A DNA stretch of 64,000 nt from positions 1 through 64,000 of the forward strand of contig JARGOC010000015.1 of NCBI GenBank assembly GCA_029212365.1. The letters run 5' to 3'. Under the pieces are notes generated by a model. It worked only from the letters and a program-made list of their open reading frames with translations. It made no database searches and had not been told where the DNA came from. Positions within the stretch are counted from its first letter, which is position 1. Each line of letters opens with the position of its first letter. Positions 1 to 8,525 of this stretch are shown piece by piece. This DNA comes from Roseovarius sp. Lineage in GTDB: Bacteria > Pseudomonadota > Alphaproteobacteria > Rhodobacterales > Rhodobacteraceae. A program made the translations under genes and the position numbers.

Positions 1-384
<384 letters not shown>

Positions 385-388
<4 letters not shown>

Positions 389-993
389 TTCGCCTCCTCC
401 TTCTTCTCATCGCCGGGCAGGATGTATTCGGCGCCCTCCCATGGCGACATGAAATCAAACTGGCGATATTCCTGAACCAGCGACACGGGTTCGTAGACAA
501 CCCGTTTTTGCACCTCGTCATAGCGCACCTCGGTATAACCAGAGGTCGGGAAATCCTTGCGCAGCGGATAGCCGCGAAAGCCGTAATCCGTCAGGATGCG
601 GCGCAGATCGGGGTGGCCCGAAAACAGAATGCCAAACATATCAAACACTTCACGCTCAAACCAATTGGCCGAGGGGTGCACATCCACGATTGAAGGCACC
701 ATGTCCTCTTCCCGGATGGCGATACGCAGACGGATGCGGTGGTTTTGATACATCGACAGGAAATGATAGACCACATCAAACCGCTTGGCCCGCTCGGGGT
801 AATCCACCGCCGTGATGTCCACCAGAGTGGAAAACTTGCAGGTTTGATCGGTCTTTAGAAACTCAACGAATCCCGCAATCCCGGCCAGCGCCACATCCAT
901 GGTCAGCTCACCATGCTCAACAGACCAGCCCAACACACAATCGGTGCGTTTCAGCTCGATATGGGTGCCCAGTTCCTGAAGTGCGTCCGTCAT
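385..993 (-). CDS. nuoC: NADH-quinone oxidoreductase subunit C
   Basis: The protein (202 aa) is the 30 kDa subunit of complex I, part of the peripheral arm that hands electrons to quinone. The family signature is visible at about residues 113-137: [10 protein letters not shown], then GHPDLRRIL, followed by a D-x-G-F-x-G-x-P-L-R-K-D-F stretch. Length is typical for the unfused alphaproteobacterial form (C and D are separate genes here). It lies 23 bases downstream of nuoB and its stop overlaps the next ORF as ATGA. Translation starts at MTDALQELG. Confidence 0.97.
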
Positions 994-1016
994 CGTCTAT
1001 ATCCTTCCAACGTGCC

Positions 1017-1550
1017 TTAACGCACAATCGTCCCGGTGCGGCGAATTTTGCGCTGCAATTGCAGAATGCCGTACACCAGCGCTTCGGCGGTTGGTGGGCA
1101 GCCGGGCACATAGATGTCTACCGGCACAATCCGGTCACATCCGCGCACCACGGAATAGCTGTAATGGTAATATCCGCCGCCATTGGCGCATGACCCCATT
1201 GAGATCACATAACGCGGCTCGGGCATCTGGTCGTAGACCTTGCGCAGGGCGGGGGCCATTTTGTTGGTCAGCGTGCCGGCCACAATCATCACATCCGACT
1301 GACGTGGGGAGGCGCGCGGGGCAAAGCCGAACCTCTCCACATCGTAACGCGGCATGGCAGTGTGCATCATTTCAACCGCACAACAGGCCAACCCGAAGGT
1401 CATCCAGTGCAGCGAGCCAGTGCGCGCCCAGTTGACGATGTCCTCTGTCGAGGTCAGCAGGAAACCTTTGTCTTGCAGTTCGCGGTTCAGCTCTTGCGTG
1501 GCGACTTCGCGGTCAAAATCCGCAGAGTTGGCTCCGGTGGCTATTCCCAT
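1017..1550 (-). CDS. nuoB: NADH-quinone oxidoreductase subunit B
   Basis: This 177-aa subunit carries iron-sulfur cluster N2, the last cluster before quinone. The four ligands are visible as the adjacent pair Cys56-Cys57 ([12 protein letters not shown]), Cys121 ([10 protein letters not shown]) and Cys151 ([11 protein letters not shown]). An in-frame ATG lies further upstream at 1571, but the start at 1550 has AAAGGAG seven bases ahead of it, so I chose it. It overlaps the 3' end of nuoA by ten bases. The RBS lies inside the end of the nuoA coding sequence, so the two genes are probably co-translated. Confidence 0.96.
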   Translation of the reverse strand: MGIATGANSADFDREVATQELNRELQDKGFLLTSTEDIVNWARTGSLHWMTFGLACCAVEMMHTAMPRYDVERFGFAPRASPRQSDVMIVAGTLTNKMAPALRKVYDQMPEPRYVISMGSCANGGGYYHYSYSVVRGCDRIVPVDIYVPGCPPTAEALVYGILQLQRKIRRTGTIVR

Positions 1551-1906
1551 TCCATCGCTCCTTTGCGCCATTCATAAGCAAATCCTGCGGTCAGCACCGC
1601 AAGGAACACCATCATCGACCAGAACCCCACCATGCTCACATCCTTGAAGGCCACAGCCCAAGGGAACAACATAGCAATTTCCAAATCAAAAATGATGAAC
1701 AGAATCGAGACCAGATAGAACCGGACATCAAATTTCATTCGTGCATCATCAAAGGCATTAAACCCGCATTCGTAAGCACTTACCTTTTCAGGGTCAGGGT
1801 TGCGAACGGCCAGAACGACAGCCGCCAGGATCAGCACGATCCCCAATGCGATGGCGACGGCCAGAAATACGAGAATGGGAAGATATTCCCTCAGCATTTC
1901 TTCCAC
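1541..1906 (-). CDS. nuoA: NADH-quinone oxidoreductase subunit A
   Basis: NuoA (121 aa) is a membrane subunit of complex I at the junction of the arms. Three membrane helices are visible at about residues 8-34, 61-86 and 92-111. The loop after helix 1 contains the conserved SAYECGF (Cys47), and [10 protein letters not shown] marks helix 2. I start it at a GTG codon (1906), because AAAGGAG stands seven bases upstream and the resulting N-terminus ([14 protein letters not shown]) matches the family; no good RBS precedes an upstream ATG. It is the first gene of the nuo operon seen here. Confidence 0.95.
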   Translation of the reverse strand: MEEMLREYLPILVFLAVAIALGIVLILAAVVLAVRNPDPEKVSAYECGFNAFDDARMKFDVRFYLVSILFIIFDLEIAMLFPWAVAFKDVSMVGFWSMMVFLAVLTAGFAYEWRKGAMEWE

Positions 1907-1972
1907 GGGGCAGCTCCTTTCACATACGGGCATACGGGCGCAAGTTTGGCCGCATAATCAAGCCTCAGTTCG

Positions 1973-2001
1973 GGTTTACCCCTGCCCATGGGAAGGGTCA
2001 A
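1973..2001 (-). promoter_or_regulatory. Possible sigma-70 promoter of the nuo operon
   Basis: On the minus strand TTGACC (2001-1996) and TAAACC (1978-1973) are separated by 17 bases, about 65 bases upstream of the nuoA start. A second TTGACA lies slightly upstream (around 2012-2017) but has no good partner. This is a pattern match only. The nuo genes could also be read from the upstream glycosyltransferase transcript. Confidence 0.35.
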
Positions 2002-2017
2002 CCAGAGCTTGTCAATT

Positions 2018-2869
2018 TCACGTCAATCTGGGGGTCGTGATAAGGCGCTTCACTTCGGGCGGGGCCTCGTGCACGCGGCGCGCATCCAGCCGAAGGTCAA
2101 GCAGTTGATCCAGCTTTGCTTTGTTGGGCATATGGGGGGCTACTATGGTGTGCATCTGCCTGCAATGCACCTGCCAGGCCTGCAGCAGGTCGGGCGCAGG
2201 TAACTCCCACCATCCAGTGTGGGTGTTATTGGCATGATAGCGTTTGAAGTACAGCGGTTCGGGCACACGGCGCAGCGCCCCCAGACAGGCCTGCTGCATG
2301 ATCCAGGTGGTATCAACAAATGCATCATGTGGCGGGTTGTGGATCAACGCCAGACGTTTGGCGTATCCTGGCTTCCAACGCATTAGCGCTCGGTAGGTGA
2401 ACCCTCGGTACAGGTTTCGCATCACATGTTCGATCCGCTCAGGCAGCTCTCCACAGACTTCCGAAGCAATCATTGGCCTTTTAAGCAGATCGGTATCGAT
2501 ATCGCTGACCGCGGCGAAGGCTTGTGCATCTTGCTCAAGCACCTCAAGGCAACGGGCGATATAGGTCGGTGCCAGACGGTCGTCATGCGGCAGGATCATG
2601 GCATGATGGCCGCGCGCGTGCGCCAACGCTGCATTGCTGTTGTCCACCCAGCCCAACCGCCGACGCGGCGTAAGGACTCTGATTTTTGGGTTTTTTTTCA
2701 ACGCATTGAGGCTGTGTGTGACATACCCTGCGTCATTAGAGATGACTATCTCAAAATCCTGCACAGTCTGGTCAAGAACGCTTTGCACCGTTTCATTGAT
2801 AAACGCCTCGGCACGGTAGGCGGGAATACAGACCGAGACCAATGGCCGCCGTTTCAGGACACCAAACAC
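2018..2869 (-). CDS. Family 2 glycosyltransferase
   Basis: The 283-aa protein has a GT-A type N-terminus (LVSVCIPAYRAEAFINETVQSVLDQT written in part: VSVCIPAYRA) and a metal-binding acidic motif, LPHDDRLAP, near residue 95, both typical of GT2 enzymes that transfer a sugar from a nucleotide donor. The C-terminal half is less conserved and has no membrane segments, so the enzyme is probably cytosolic. GTG at 2869 is the start: AAGGAG is five bases upstream. It overlaps the end of the flavoprotein gene upstream by 16 bases, so the two are co-translated. The sugar and acceptor cannot be told from the sequence. Confidence 0.85.
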   Translation of the reverse strand: MFGVLKRRPLVSVCIPAYRAEAFINETVQSVLDQTVQDFEIVISNDAGYVTHSLNALKKNPKIRVLTPRRRLGWVDNSNAALAHARGHHAMILPHDDRLAPTYIARCLEVLEQDAQAFAAVSDIDTDLLKRPMIASEVCGELPERIEHVMRNLYRGFTYRALMRWKPGYAKRLALIHNPPHDAFVDTTWIMQQACLGALRRVPEPLYFKRYHANNTHTGWWELPAPDLLQAWQVHCRQMHTIVAPHMPNKAKLDQLLDLRLDARRVHEAPPEVKRLITTPRLT

Positions 2870-4083
2870 GCTCGCTCCTTGGCAAGAAGAGCATCCACCG
2901 TTTCAACCGCACAGCGTGGCGCAGACGTATACTTGCCAGTGTCCACACTAAAGTATCCCGGTGCCAGCTCTTTTGGGCCATGCCCACGACGTTCGTGCAG
3001 TATACTGTGCGGATCAACAATGTCGCTATGGCCCCGCGCCACGATGTAATCACCCATCAATTCCGCCTTGTCGCACACATGCGGCTGGCTCAGTGCTGAA
3101 TACGCCGGATCAATACTGGCGTATCCGGCGTATGTATCATGGATCATACGGCGGGCCTGCTTGGGGGTGGGATCAGCTGCATTCAGTGATTCGTCGCGTG
3201 AGGCAAAACACATGCCCACAGGATACCAGCTGCAATACAGCACATCCACGTCTGGATAGTACACACTATCGCCAAACGCCCCTGACGTCGCCGTGGTGTT
3301 GGATGGCATAGCTTGCCCCAGCACCGCACGGGCATCACGCAATAATACGCCATATTTGAACCGCGCGTACCAAGGCTCGGCTGAGGCAAAACCACTGGCC
3401 CGGTCGATCGTGCGACGCCCTGACCACGCCGCATTGATAACCGCATCATACGGGCCATCACCACCGGGTTGTCCTCGATCACACTGAATCCGCCACTGCC
3501 CTTTGCTGCTGGTGGCGTTGTGCACGGAAACACCATACCGCACTTCGATCTTTGGATGCTGCGTGACGCAAGCGGCCACGGCCCGCGCAACCCCCTTGGC
3601 CCATATGCCCCGCTCAGGCGTGCTGAGCCATGTGGCGCCAGTTTCACGGCACTTTTCTGGCGCGCGCGGTTCAAACTGGGCTTTCTGGCCCAGATACCGA
3701 AGGTTCAGACGACACTCCTGTTCATGGCAAAACGCGTCAACACGCGCAAAATGGGCTTGGATTGCATCCAGCGGAAGACGGCTCTGGAGCGGCACGATAT
3801 AGTTAAAAGCAGCGGACAAGCAGCGTTCGAAGGTCTCGGGCGTTATCCATCGTTCCAGAATAAGACGAAACACCAAGGCATCAAGAATGAGCCGCTGTGC
3901 CGTCTCAAAGCTGGGGTCCGCGCCATAGACATAGCCAAGATGCAATTTGCCTTCGTTGTTGGCAGATGCACGACTTATCAAAGATGCCTCTTGCTCCAAT
4001 AGCACCACAGATTGGCCGCGTTCGGCCAATTCTAACGCAACGAGGCATCCAACCAGCCCGCCTCCGATAATCGCGATTTTCAT
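2854..4083 (-). CDS. FAD-dependent oxidoreductase, DAO fold
   Basis: This protein of 409 aa begins MKIAIIGGGLVGCLVA, an N-terminal Rossmann dinucleotide-binding motif (GxGxxG at residues 7-12), followed by the strand ending VVLLEQE that binds the FAD ribose. The remainder resembles D-amino-acid-oxidase-fold flavoproteins, but the substrate is not recognisable. I prefer the ATG at 4083 directly before the Rossmann strand over an ATG 33 bases upstream that has no RBS. It overlaps the GT2 gene that follows, suggesting a joint role in making or modifying a glycan or small secreted product. This linkage is inference. Confidence 0.8.
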   Translation of the reverse strand: MKIAIIGGGLVGCLVALELAERGQSVVLLEQEASLISRASANNEGKLHLGYVYGADPSFETAQRLILDALVFRLILERWITPETFERCLSAAFNYIVPLQSRLPLDAIQAHFARVDAFCHEQECRLNLRYLGQKAQFEPRAPEKCRETGATWLSTPERGIWAKGVARAVAACVTQHPKIEVRYGVSVHNATSSKGQWRIQCDRGQPGGDGPYDAVINAAWSGRRTIDRASGFASAEPWYARFKYGVLLRDARAVLGQAMPSNTTATSGAFGDSVYYPDVDVLYCSWYPVGMCFASRDESLNAADPTPKQARRMIHDTYAGYASIDPAYSALSQPHVCDKAELMGDYIVARGHSDIVDPHSILHERRGHGPKELAPGYFSVDTGKYTSAPRCAVETVDALLAKERACLVS

Positions 4084-4242
4084 TCCTGCCCCAGATCTTC
4101 TCAAATACAACGGCATTAACGGTCATCGGGCAGCTGAATTCAACCCACAACCGTGAATATCCACTGTCATGATCCCAGGTTTGGACCGCGCCGCTTTGAC
4201 CGCAATTTAAAGCACGACAAGTTGGTTGTGCAAGATCGAGCC

Positions 4243-5295
4243 CTACACCACCGAGCGCGCCGCTTCGCTCAGATTCCGCAGTTTGGTCATCGCCAGATCA
4301 CGGCCCAAAAAGCCCAATCCGCAATCCGGAGCAGCCAGCAAACGATCGGCGGGCATGAATTGCAGGATATGATGCATCCGCGCACGAATTTCCTCAACCG
4401 GCTCCACCCGGCTGGAAGCGATGGTGATAAATCCCACGATCAGGGCGGATGTCTCAAACCGTGTGAACAGGTCTTCGGGATTGTGGCGGTGTGCGTCCTC
4501 AATCGAAATCTGATCGGTCACGCCGTCCACCGCAGCGGCAATCTGCATGTAAGATGCCTGATCCGCCTTGGGATAATCATCGTCATCCAGATTATTGGGA
4601 TAGCCACAGCACATATGCACCACGCGGGTCACCTCGTCGGGGACACCGTGAAAGCACCTCTCCAGCGTTTCAATACCATAGGCCAATGCGCCTTGAGGCT
4701 TGCGCGCAAAGATTGGTTCATCCACCTGAATGAAGCGGCACCCGGCATCAGCCAAGGCCCGCACCTGCCCGTTCAAAGCATCCGCTAAATCGCGCGCCAA
4801 TGCGGCGTCATCGTTGTAATGGGCGTCTGCCGTGGTGTCGGCAATGGTCATTGGCCCCGGCAATGTCATCTTTACCGGGCGGCCCGCTGCGGCCTCGGCC
4901 ACCTGCCAGTCTCGCACAAGGGTGGAATTGTCCTGCCCTGTCACCCTGGCCCGAATGGTGGGCAGGTCAACCGTGTAAGCGCCATTGCGCATTACGGTTT
5001 CGGTCAGGTTCTCAAAATCAAAGCCGGTGAAATGGCGGCACTGGTAATGCACGTAGTTTTCGCGCCGCTGTTCACCGTCGGTGGGAATGTCGATGCCGCA
5101 GGCCAGCTGATCAGCCACCGCTTCCTGGGTGGCGCGGTCAAACAGATCACGCGCCTTGTTCAGCTTTTCGCGTGACCATTGCTGCGTTACTTTTTCGTTA
5201 TAATCCTCGGCATCGTAATGCACCTGAAACCAGTCTTGTATCGGCACATAATCGGGCTTGGGAAAAGCCCCAAGACATGTGGTTTTCAAGGGCAT
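4243..5295 (-). CDS. Short MetE-like (core) methionine synthase family protein
   Basis: The protein is 350 aa, only the C-terminal catalytic half of classic MetE (about 750 aa). The zinc and homocysteine-activating ligands are all present: His227 and Cys229 (VVHMCCGY), Glu266 (SIEDAHR) and Cys325 (APDCGLG). The N-terminal half of MetE, needed to bind polyglutamylated methyl-THF, is missing. Such short forms are known; some are folate-independent methionine synthases that use a methylcorrinoid protein or another donor, while others have unknown methyl donors. The neighbours give no clue. ATG at 5295 has GGAG seven bases upstream. Transfer of a methyl group to a thiol is well supported; the donor is unknown. 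Confidence 0.85.
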   Translation of the reverse strand: MPLKTTCLGAFPKPDYVPIQDWFQVHYDAEDYNEKVTQQWSREKLNKARDLFDRATQEAVADQLACGIDIPTDGEQRRENYVHYQCRHFTGFDFENLTETVMRNGAYTVDLPTIRARVTGQDNSTLVRDWQVAEAAAGRPVKMTLPGPMTIADTTADAHYNDDAALARDLADALNGQVRALADAGCRFIQVDEPIFARKPQGALAYGIETLERCFHGVPDEVTRVVHMCCGYPNNLDDDDYPKADQASYMQIAAAVDGVTDQISIEDAHRHNPEDLFTRFETSALIVGFITIASSRVEPVEEIRARMHHILQFMPADRLLAAPDCGLGFLGRDLAMTKLRNLSEAARSVV

Positions 5296-5305
5296 GACAA
5301 CGCTC

Positions 5306-5330
5306 CGTCACGACAGGAATTACCGTGACG
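5306..5330. promoter_or_regulatory. Palindrome just upstream of the MetE-like gene
   Basis: CGTCACG (5306-5312) and CGTGACG (5324-5330) are perfect inverted 7-base arms with an 11-base spacer, 11 to 35 bases ahead of the start codon. The arm nearest the gene abuts the GGAG ribosome binding site. It may be a repressor operator, or an mRNA hairpin that limits access to the RBS. I cannot assign it to a known regulator. Confidence 0.4.
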
Positions 5331-5370
5331 CTAGACGGTCGCCCTTAGCCACGCAAGGCAATTGGCAAGA

Positions 5371-6600
5371 TCAAAACGTGACCTTGAGACCAGTGACCAG
5401 CGTATGGGATGTGACCGAGCGATCACCTGCGATTGTCGGCACAATAAGCGGTACGAAACCCTCATTATAGAGGTACTCAACCCCGAGGCTCACGTTCTTA
5501 TGCGCCTGCACTTCCAGGCCCAGAATCACCTGTTCCATCCGCTCCCATTCGGTGCCATTGGCACCTTGCTCACCCCGGCTGGCACTGATTGACCAGATAG
5601 CGGGTTTGCCAAACAGCTCACTGCGATACCGCCCCTGCAGTGTCAGCGCTGAAACAGGGTGCCCCGTTGCGGCCCAGTCATGCATGGTGCGGGTATACTC
5701 GGCCTGAATGTCGAATGGGCCACGCGAATAGGTGGCGTTGATATCCCAGGTCTCGTTCCAGTACCGGTTGATACCCACGCCCGGCGGGTGATACGCAATC
5801 ACGCTGTCATAGATCGTGCCGCGCAAAAACCCTGCGCCCAACCGCAGTGAAGCATCGCCAGGGACGGGCAGTGTATGGGCCACATTCAGCGCAAAGTTAG
5901 ATAATGCACCATCATTTTTAGGACTGCTCAGCACCCGATTGCCGCGATGTGCCGGGATCAGCGAAAAGGCCAGCTCGGTGCGCTCAGTGACATAGCCCAC
6001 CTCAAGGACAGGATCATCCGGCTGAGCCCAGAAATAGTGCGAACTATGGGTATGGGTGAAGGGTGCGTAGCTTTCAAACTGACCAAAATTGATCGTCTTG
6101 CGCCCGACAGCAACATAGACCGGAGACTGGTCAAGATCGCCAAAGGCCATCCAGAATTTGCGCAGTTGCAAATCATCCTGCCCTGGGTATTCGACCTCGG
6201 TGTATTCGCCCTGCGCAAAGGCGGTTACCATCGGCAAGCTCAGTGTGGCATTCAGAGACACCTCGTTCACAACGCTGAAAATATCCGACGTGCCCTTGGT
6301 GTGCGTGGGCGGCAGGCGCGACAGAATTGGGAATTTACCCGGCGTGTCGGTTTCTTCGGCGATCACCGTCCCAATGAAGTGGGCGCCAAAACGCAGGCCG
6401 GTTTGAGGCAACTCACCACGTTGGCGCGCGCGCAGGGCCTCGGCGATTTTACCGGTGACCTTATTCTGCCGGTCAAACATTACGTCGGAATAACCGGCAG
6501 GCCCAATTCCCAAAGGCCCCGCATCTTGTGCATGCGAGGCATAAGTGCCAGCACACAGGCTTAACCCAACAGACACAATCATAGCTAATTGATTTTTCAC
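5371..6600 (-). CDS. Outer-membrane beta-barrel protein, possibly LbtU-like porin
   Basis: The protein (about 409 aa from GTG 6600) starts with a signal peptide (basic VKNQ, hydrophobic core, cleavage near SHAQDAG) and ends in LKVTF, a terminal aromatic residue of the kind read by the BAM complex. The body is a run of amphipathic strands rich in Tyr and Trp, consistent with a barrel. The N-terminal part (GAHFIGTVIAEE, then a long VVNEVSLNATL strand region) reminds me of the LbtU siderophore-porin family, but I am not certain. It stands alone between the MetE-like gene and mvaB. The upstream ATG at 6621 is less likely, as it would precede the signal peptide with extra residues. Confidence 0.7.
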   Translation of the reverse strand: MKNQLAMIVSVGLSLCAGTYASHAQDAGPLGIGPAGYSDVMFDRQNKVTGKIAEALRARQRGELPQTGLRFGAHFIGTVIAEETDTPGKFPILSRLPPTHTKGTSDIFSVVNEVSLNATLSLPMVTAFAQGEYTEVEYPGQDDLQLRKFWMAFGDLDQSPVYVAVGRKTINFGQFESYAPFTHTHSSHYFWAQPDDPVLEVGYVTERTELAFSLIPAHRGNRVLSSPKNDGALSNFALNVAHTLPVPGDASLRLGAGFLRGTIYDSVIAYHPPGVGINRYWNETWDINATYSRGPFDIQAEYTRTMHDWAATGHPVSALTLQGRYRSELFGKPAIWSISASRGEQGANGTEWERMEQVILGLEVQAHKNVSLGVEYLYNEGFVPLIVPTIAGDRSVTSHTLVTGLKVTF

Positions 6601-6645
6601 GTTTTCCCCCAGACAGGTCAAAGTAAACAGAACGCAAGTGACGCT

Positions 6646-6722
6646 GATGCATCAAATGCTCTTAAAATGCTCTACACTCGAATTTCTTAAGAAATGATTT
6701 CGCGCGTCTATTCCCTATAGGG
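6646..6722. promoter_or_regulatory. Cluster of short palindromes upstream of the barrel gene
   Basis: The 180-base gap contains TGATGCATCA near 6646-6655, ATTTCTTAAGAAAT at 6682-6695 and CCCTATAGGG at 6713-6722, all perfect palindromes, plus a direct repeat of AAATGCTCT around 6655-6672. They lie between the barrel start and the end of mvaB, where operators would be expected. No -35/-10 pair is convincing. An iron-related regulator would suit a siderophore porin, but I cannot match a known iron box. Confidence 0.35.
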
Positions 6723-6731
6723 GAGAGATGT

Positions 6732-6774
6732 CACGCCCCCCTACGCGTCCTACTCAGTTTCAGGGGGGTGCGTG
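6732..6774 (-). terminator. G+C-rich hairpin after HMG-CoA lyase
   Basis: CACGCCCCCCT (6732-6742) and AGGGGGGTGCGTG (6762-6774) form a strong imperfect stem nine bases beyond the mvaB stop codon, on the 3' side of the leucine-degradation genes. There is no U-tract, so it may be a pause or mRNA-end stabiliser rather than a classical Rho-independent terminator. Confidence 0.4.
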
Positions 6775-6782
6775 CCTCGCCA

Positions 6783-7634
6783 CTATCCCCTCATCGCGCG
6801 CGACATGTCTGCGGCTTTTGTCAGCACGTCCCGGTTCAACCCGGTGTCATAGCCCTGTTTTATAAGGTGATCATGCGCCAATTCCGTCGCTACATTCCCC
6901 GCCGCACCCGGAGCATAGGGGCATCCCCCCAATCCGCCCACGGCCGCATCAAAAACCCGCACACCGGCCTCTATTGAGGCATCAATATTTTCGAGCGCCC
7001 GTCCGGCTGTATCGTGGAAATGGCCCGCCATCTGCTGCACAGGCACCACGTCGCTCACCGCGCTCAGCATGGCTGAAACAGTCTCGGGCGTGCCCTGGCC
7101 AATGGTGTCCCCCAGGCTGACCTCGTAACAGCCCATCTTGAACAACTGATCTGCCACATGGGCCACCTGCGCGGGTGCGACAGATCCGTCATAAGGGCAA
7201 TCGGTCACACAAGAAATGTAGCCCCTCACGCGAATCCCCGCCTCTTTTGCCGCCTGCATCACCGGCACGAACCGCGCAAGGCTTTCGGCGATCGTTGCAT
7301 TGATGTTAGCACGCGAAAACCCCTCTGAGGCCGAGCCAAAGATTGCCACCTCATCAGCCCGTGCTGCGAGGGCATCCTCAAACCCACGCAAGTTGGGGGT
7401 TAACGCCGCATAAGACACACCCTTGGCGCGCTTGATCCCTGCCAGGACCTCGGCGGAACTGGCCATTTGCGGCACCCATTTGGGGCTGACAAAGCTGGCC
7501 ATTTCAATGCGCGAAAAACCAGCCTGACTGAGGCAGTCCACCAGTGCGATCTTTTCAGACACCGGTATGTTGCGGGCTTCATTTTGCAACCCGTCACGGG
7601 GTCCGACTTCAAATATCTCAATATGGTTTGTCAT
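6783..7634 (-). CDS. mvaB: Hydroxymethylglutaryl-CoA lyase
   Basis: HMG-CoA lyase splits HMG-CoA into acetyl-CoA and acetoacetate, the last step of leucine catabolism. Visible motifs are EVGPRDGLQNE (residues 9-19), GHFHDT (metal ligands His205 and His207) and the signature loop GGLGGCPYAPGA with the catalytic Cys238. At 283 aa it is the usual bacterial length, with no targeting sequence. Its ATG overlaps the stop of the GST gene as ATGA. It is the last gene of the MCC operon. The methylglutaconyl-CoA hydratase that normally feeds it is not adjacent. Confidence 0.96.
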   Translation of the reverse strand: MTNHIEIFEVGPRDGLQNEARNIPVSEKIALVDCLSQAGFSRIEMASFVSPKWVPQMASSAEVLAGIKRAKGVSYAALTPNLRGFEDALAARADEVAIFGSASEGFSRANINATIAESLARFVPVMQAAKEAGIRVRGYISCVTDCPYDGSVAPAQVAHVADQLFKMGCYEVSLGDTIGQGTPETVSAMLSAVSDVVPVQQMAGHFHDTAGRALENIDASIEAGVRVFDAAVGGLGGCPYAPGAAGNVATELAHDHLIKQGYDTGLNRDVLTKAADMSRAMRG

Positions 7635-8293
7635 GTGGTCTCCGGTATTGAATAGAAATCTTGTGTATAGAAATCCTGTTCGCCATCGCGGGCACGCGCG
7701 GCCTGAAACGCCGGGCGCGCCGCCAGTCGGGCGCTATAGGCCTGCAACTGTGGAAACGGATCCATTTTTACATAGTAAGGTGCTGCAAACAGGTTAAATC
7801 CCATCATCGCGTCTGCCCCGGAAAAGCCCGTGCTCAACAGATATTCCTGCGCGCCCAGCCGGGACTCAAGCCCCGCCAATGTGGCCCCCAACCGGGCGGT
7901 GGTCAGCTTCAACACCGTCGGCGAGGCCTGCGCCGGATCACGCAAAAAGATATGCGACAGGTTGAGGTTTTCAATCAGGCTGGCCATGGTTTCCGCAAAG
8001 CCCAGCATTTCCAAAAACGCCGCTCGCTCAGGCGCTCCCACGTCAGGGATCAGCCCTGCCTCGGGGTGCTGCTCGCACAGCCATTGCACAATGGCCCCGC
8101 TTTCAAACAGCATTTGCCCGTCGATCTGCAACGCAGGCACCCGCCCACCTGGCGAGATGGCCAGAAACGCCGGATCCCGCAGTGAGCCATCGCGGATGGA
8201 ATAGGTTTTTACGTCAAACTCCAATCCCAATTCCTCAAGCAGCCATAGCACCCGAAACGAGCGTGAAAACGCAACATGATGAAGTGTAATCAT
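7631..8293 (-). CDS. Glutathione S-transferase family protein
   Basis: The 220-aa protein has a thioredoxin-fold N-terminal domain (MITLHHVAFSRSFRVLWLLEELG, quoted in part: HHVAFSRSFRVLWLLEE) with the cis-Pro segment GGRVPALQIDG and ESGAI, where the Ser binds glutathione, and an all-helical C-terminal domain. It resembles GSTs with a Ser in the active site (SRSFR). It overlaps mvaB downstream and a GST remnant upstream, both as ATGA. In this setting it may detoxify reactive acyl-CoA or enone intermediates such as methylcrotonyl-CoA; that is inference from position only. Confidence 0.88.
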   Translation of the reverse strand: MITLHHVAFSRSFRVLWLLEELGLEFDVKTYSIRDGSLRDPAFLAISPGGRVPALQIDGQMLFESGAIVQWLCEQHPEAGLIPDVGAPERAAFLEMLGFAETMASLIENLNLSHIFLRDPAQASPTVLKLTTARLGATLAGLESRLGAQEYLLSTGFSGADAMMGFNLFAAPYYVKMDPFPQLQAYSARLAARPAFQAARARDGEQDFYTQDFYSIPETT

Positions 8294-8525
8294 GCGCTAA
8301 GACCTTTCAGATCAGGTGCGGTTTGGATAGCAACAGGATGCTCAGCCATGGCCGAGACCCAACGAGACAATGCAGGATAGGCCATCAAAAGCGCCTCCCT
8401 GCCCGAGGTGCAAACGGATCGACCTCTGAATACTCATAGGCCAGCCCCTTGGCCAATAAGGCCATGCGCACCGCACGGGTGTAAACGCTAGAGGCATATC
8501 CGGTCAGGAGGAGCCGGTTGCTCAT
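8290..8525 (-). pseudogene. Remnant of a second glutathione S-transferase gene
   Basis: From ATG 8525 the minus strand reads MSNRLLLTGYASSVYTRAVR, then MALLAKGLAYEYSEVDPF and a stop after 46 residues: a GST thioredoxin-fold N-terminus. In another frame, just before 8290, it reads YPALSRWVSAMAEHPVAIQ and TAPDLKGLSA then stop, a typical GST C-terminus. About 130 central residues are gone and the junction is frameshifted. Both ends keep the ATGA overlaps with MCC alpha and the intact GST, which fits an internal deletion in a formerly complete operon gene. The N-terminus belongs to a different GST subgroup from the intact neighbour, so it is not a simple tandem copy. Confidence 0.75.

Noticed and set aside
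5296..5370. SAM-II or similar riboswitch upstream of the MetE-like gene
   Set aside because: A GCTAAGG run resembles part of the consensus, but the pseudoknot stems do not form; only the simple palindrome is clear.
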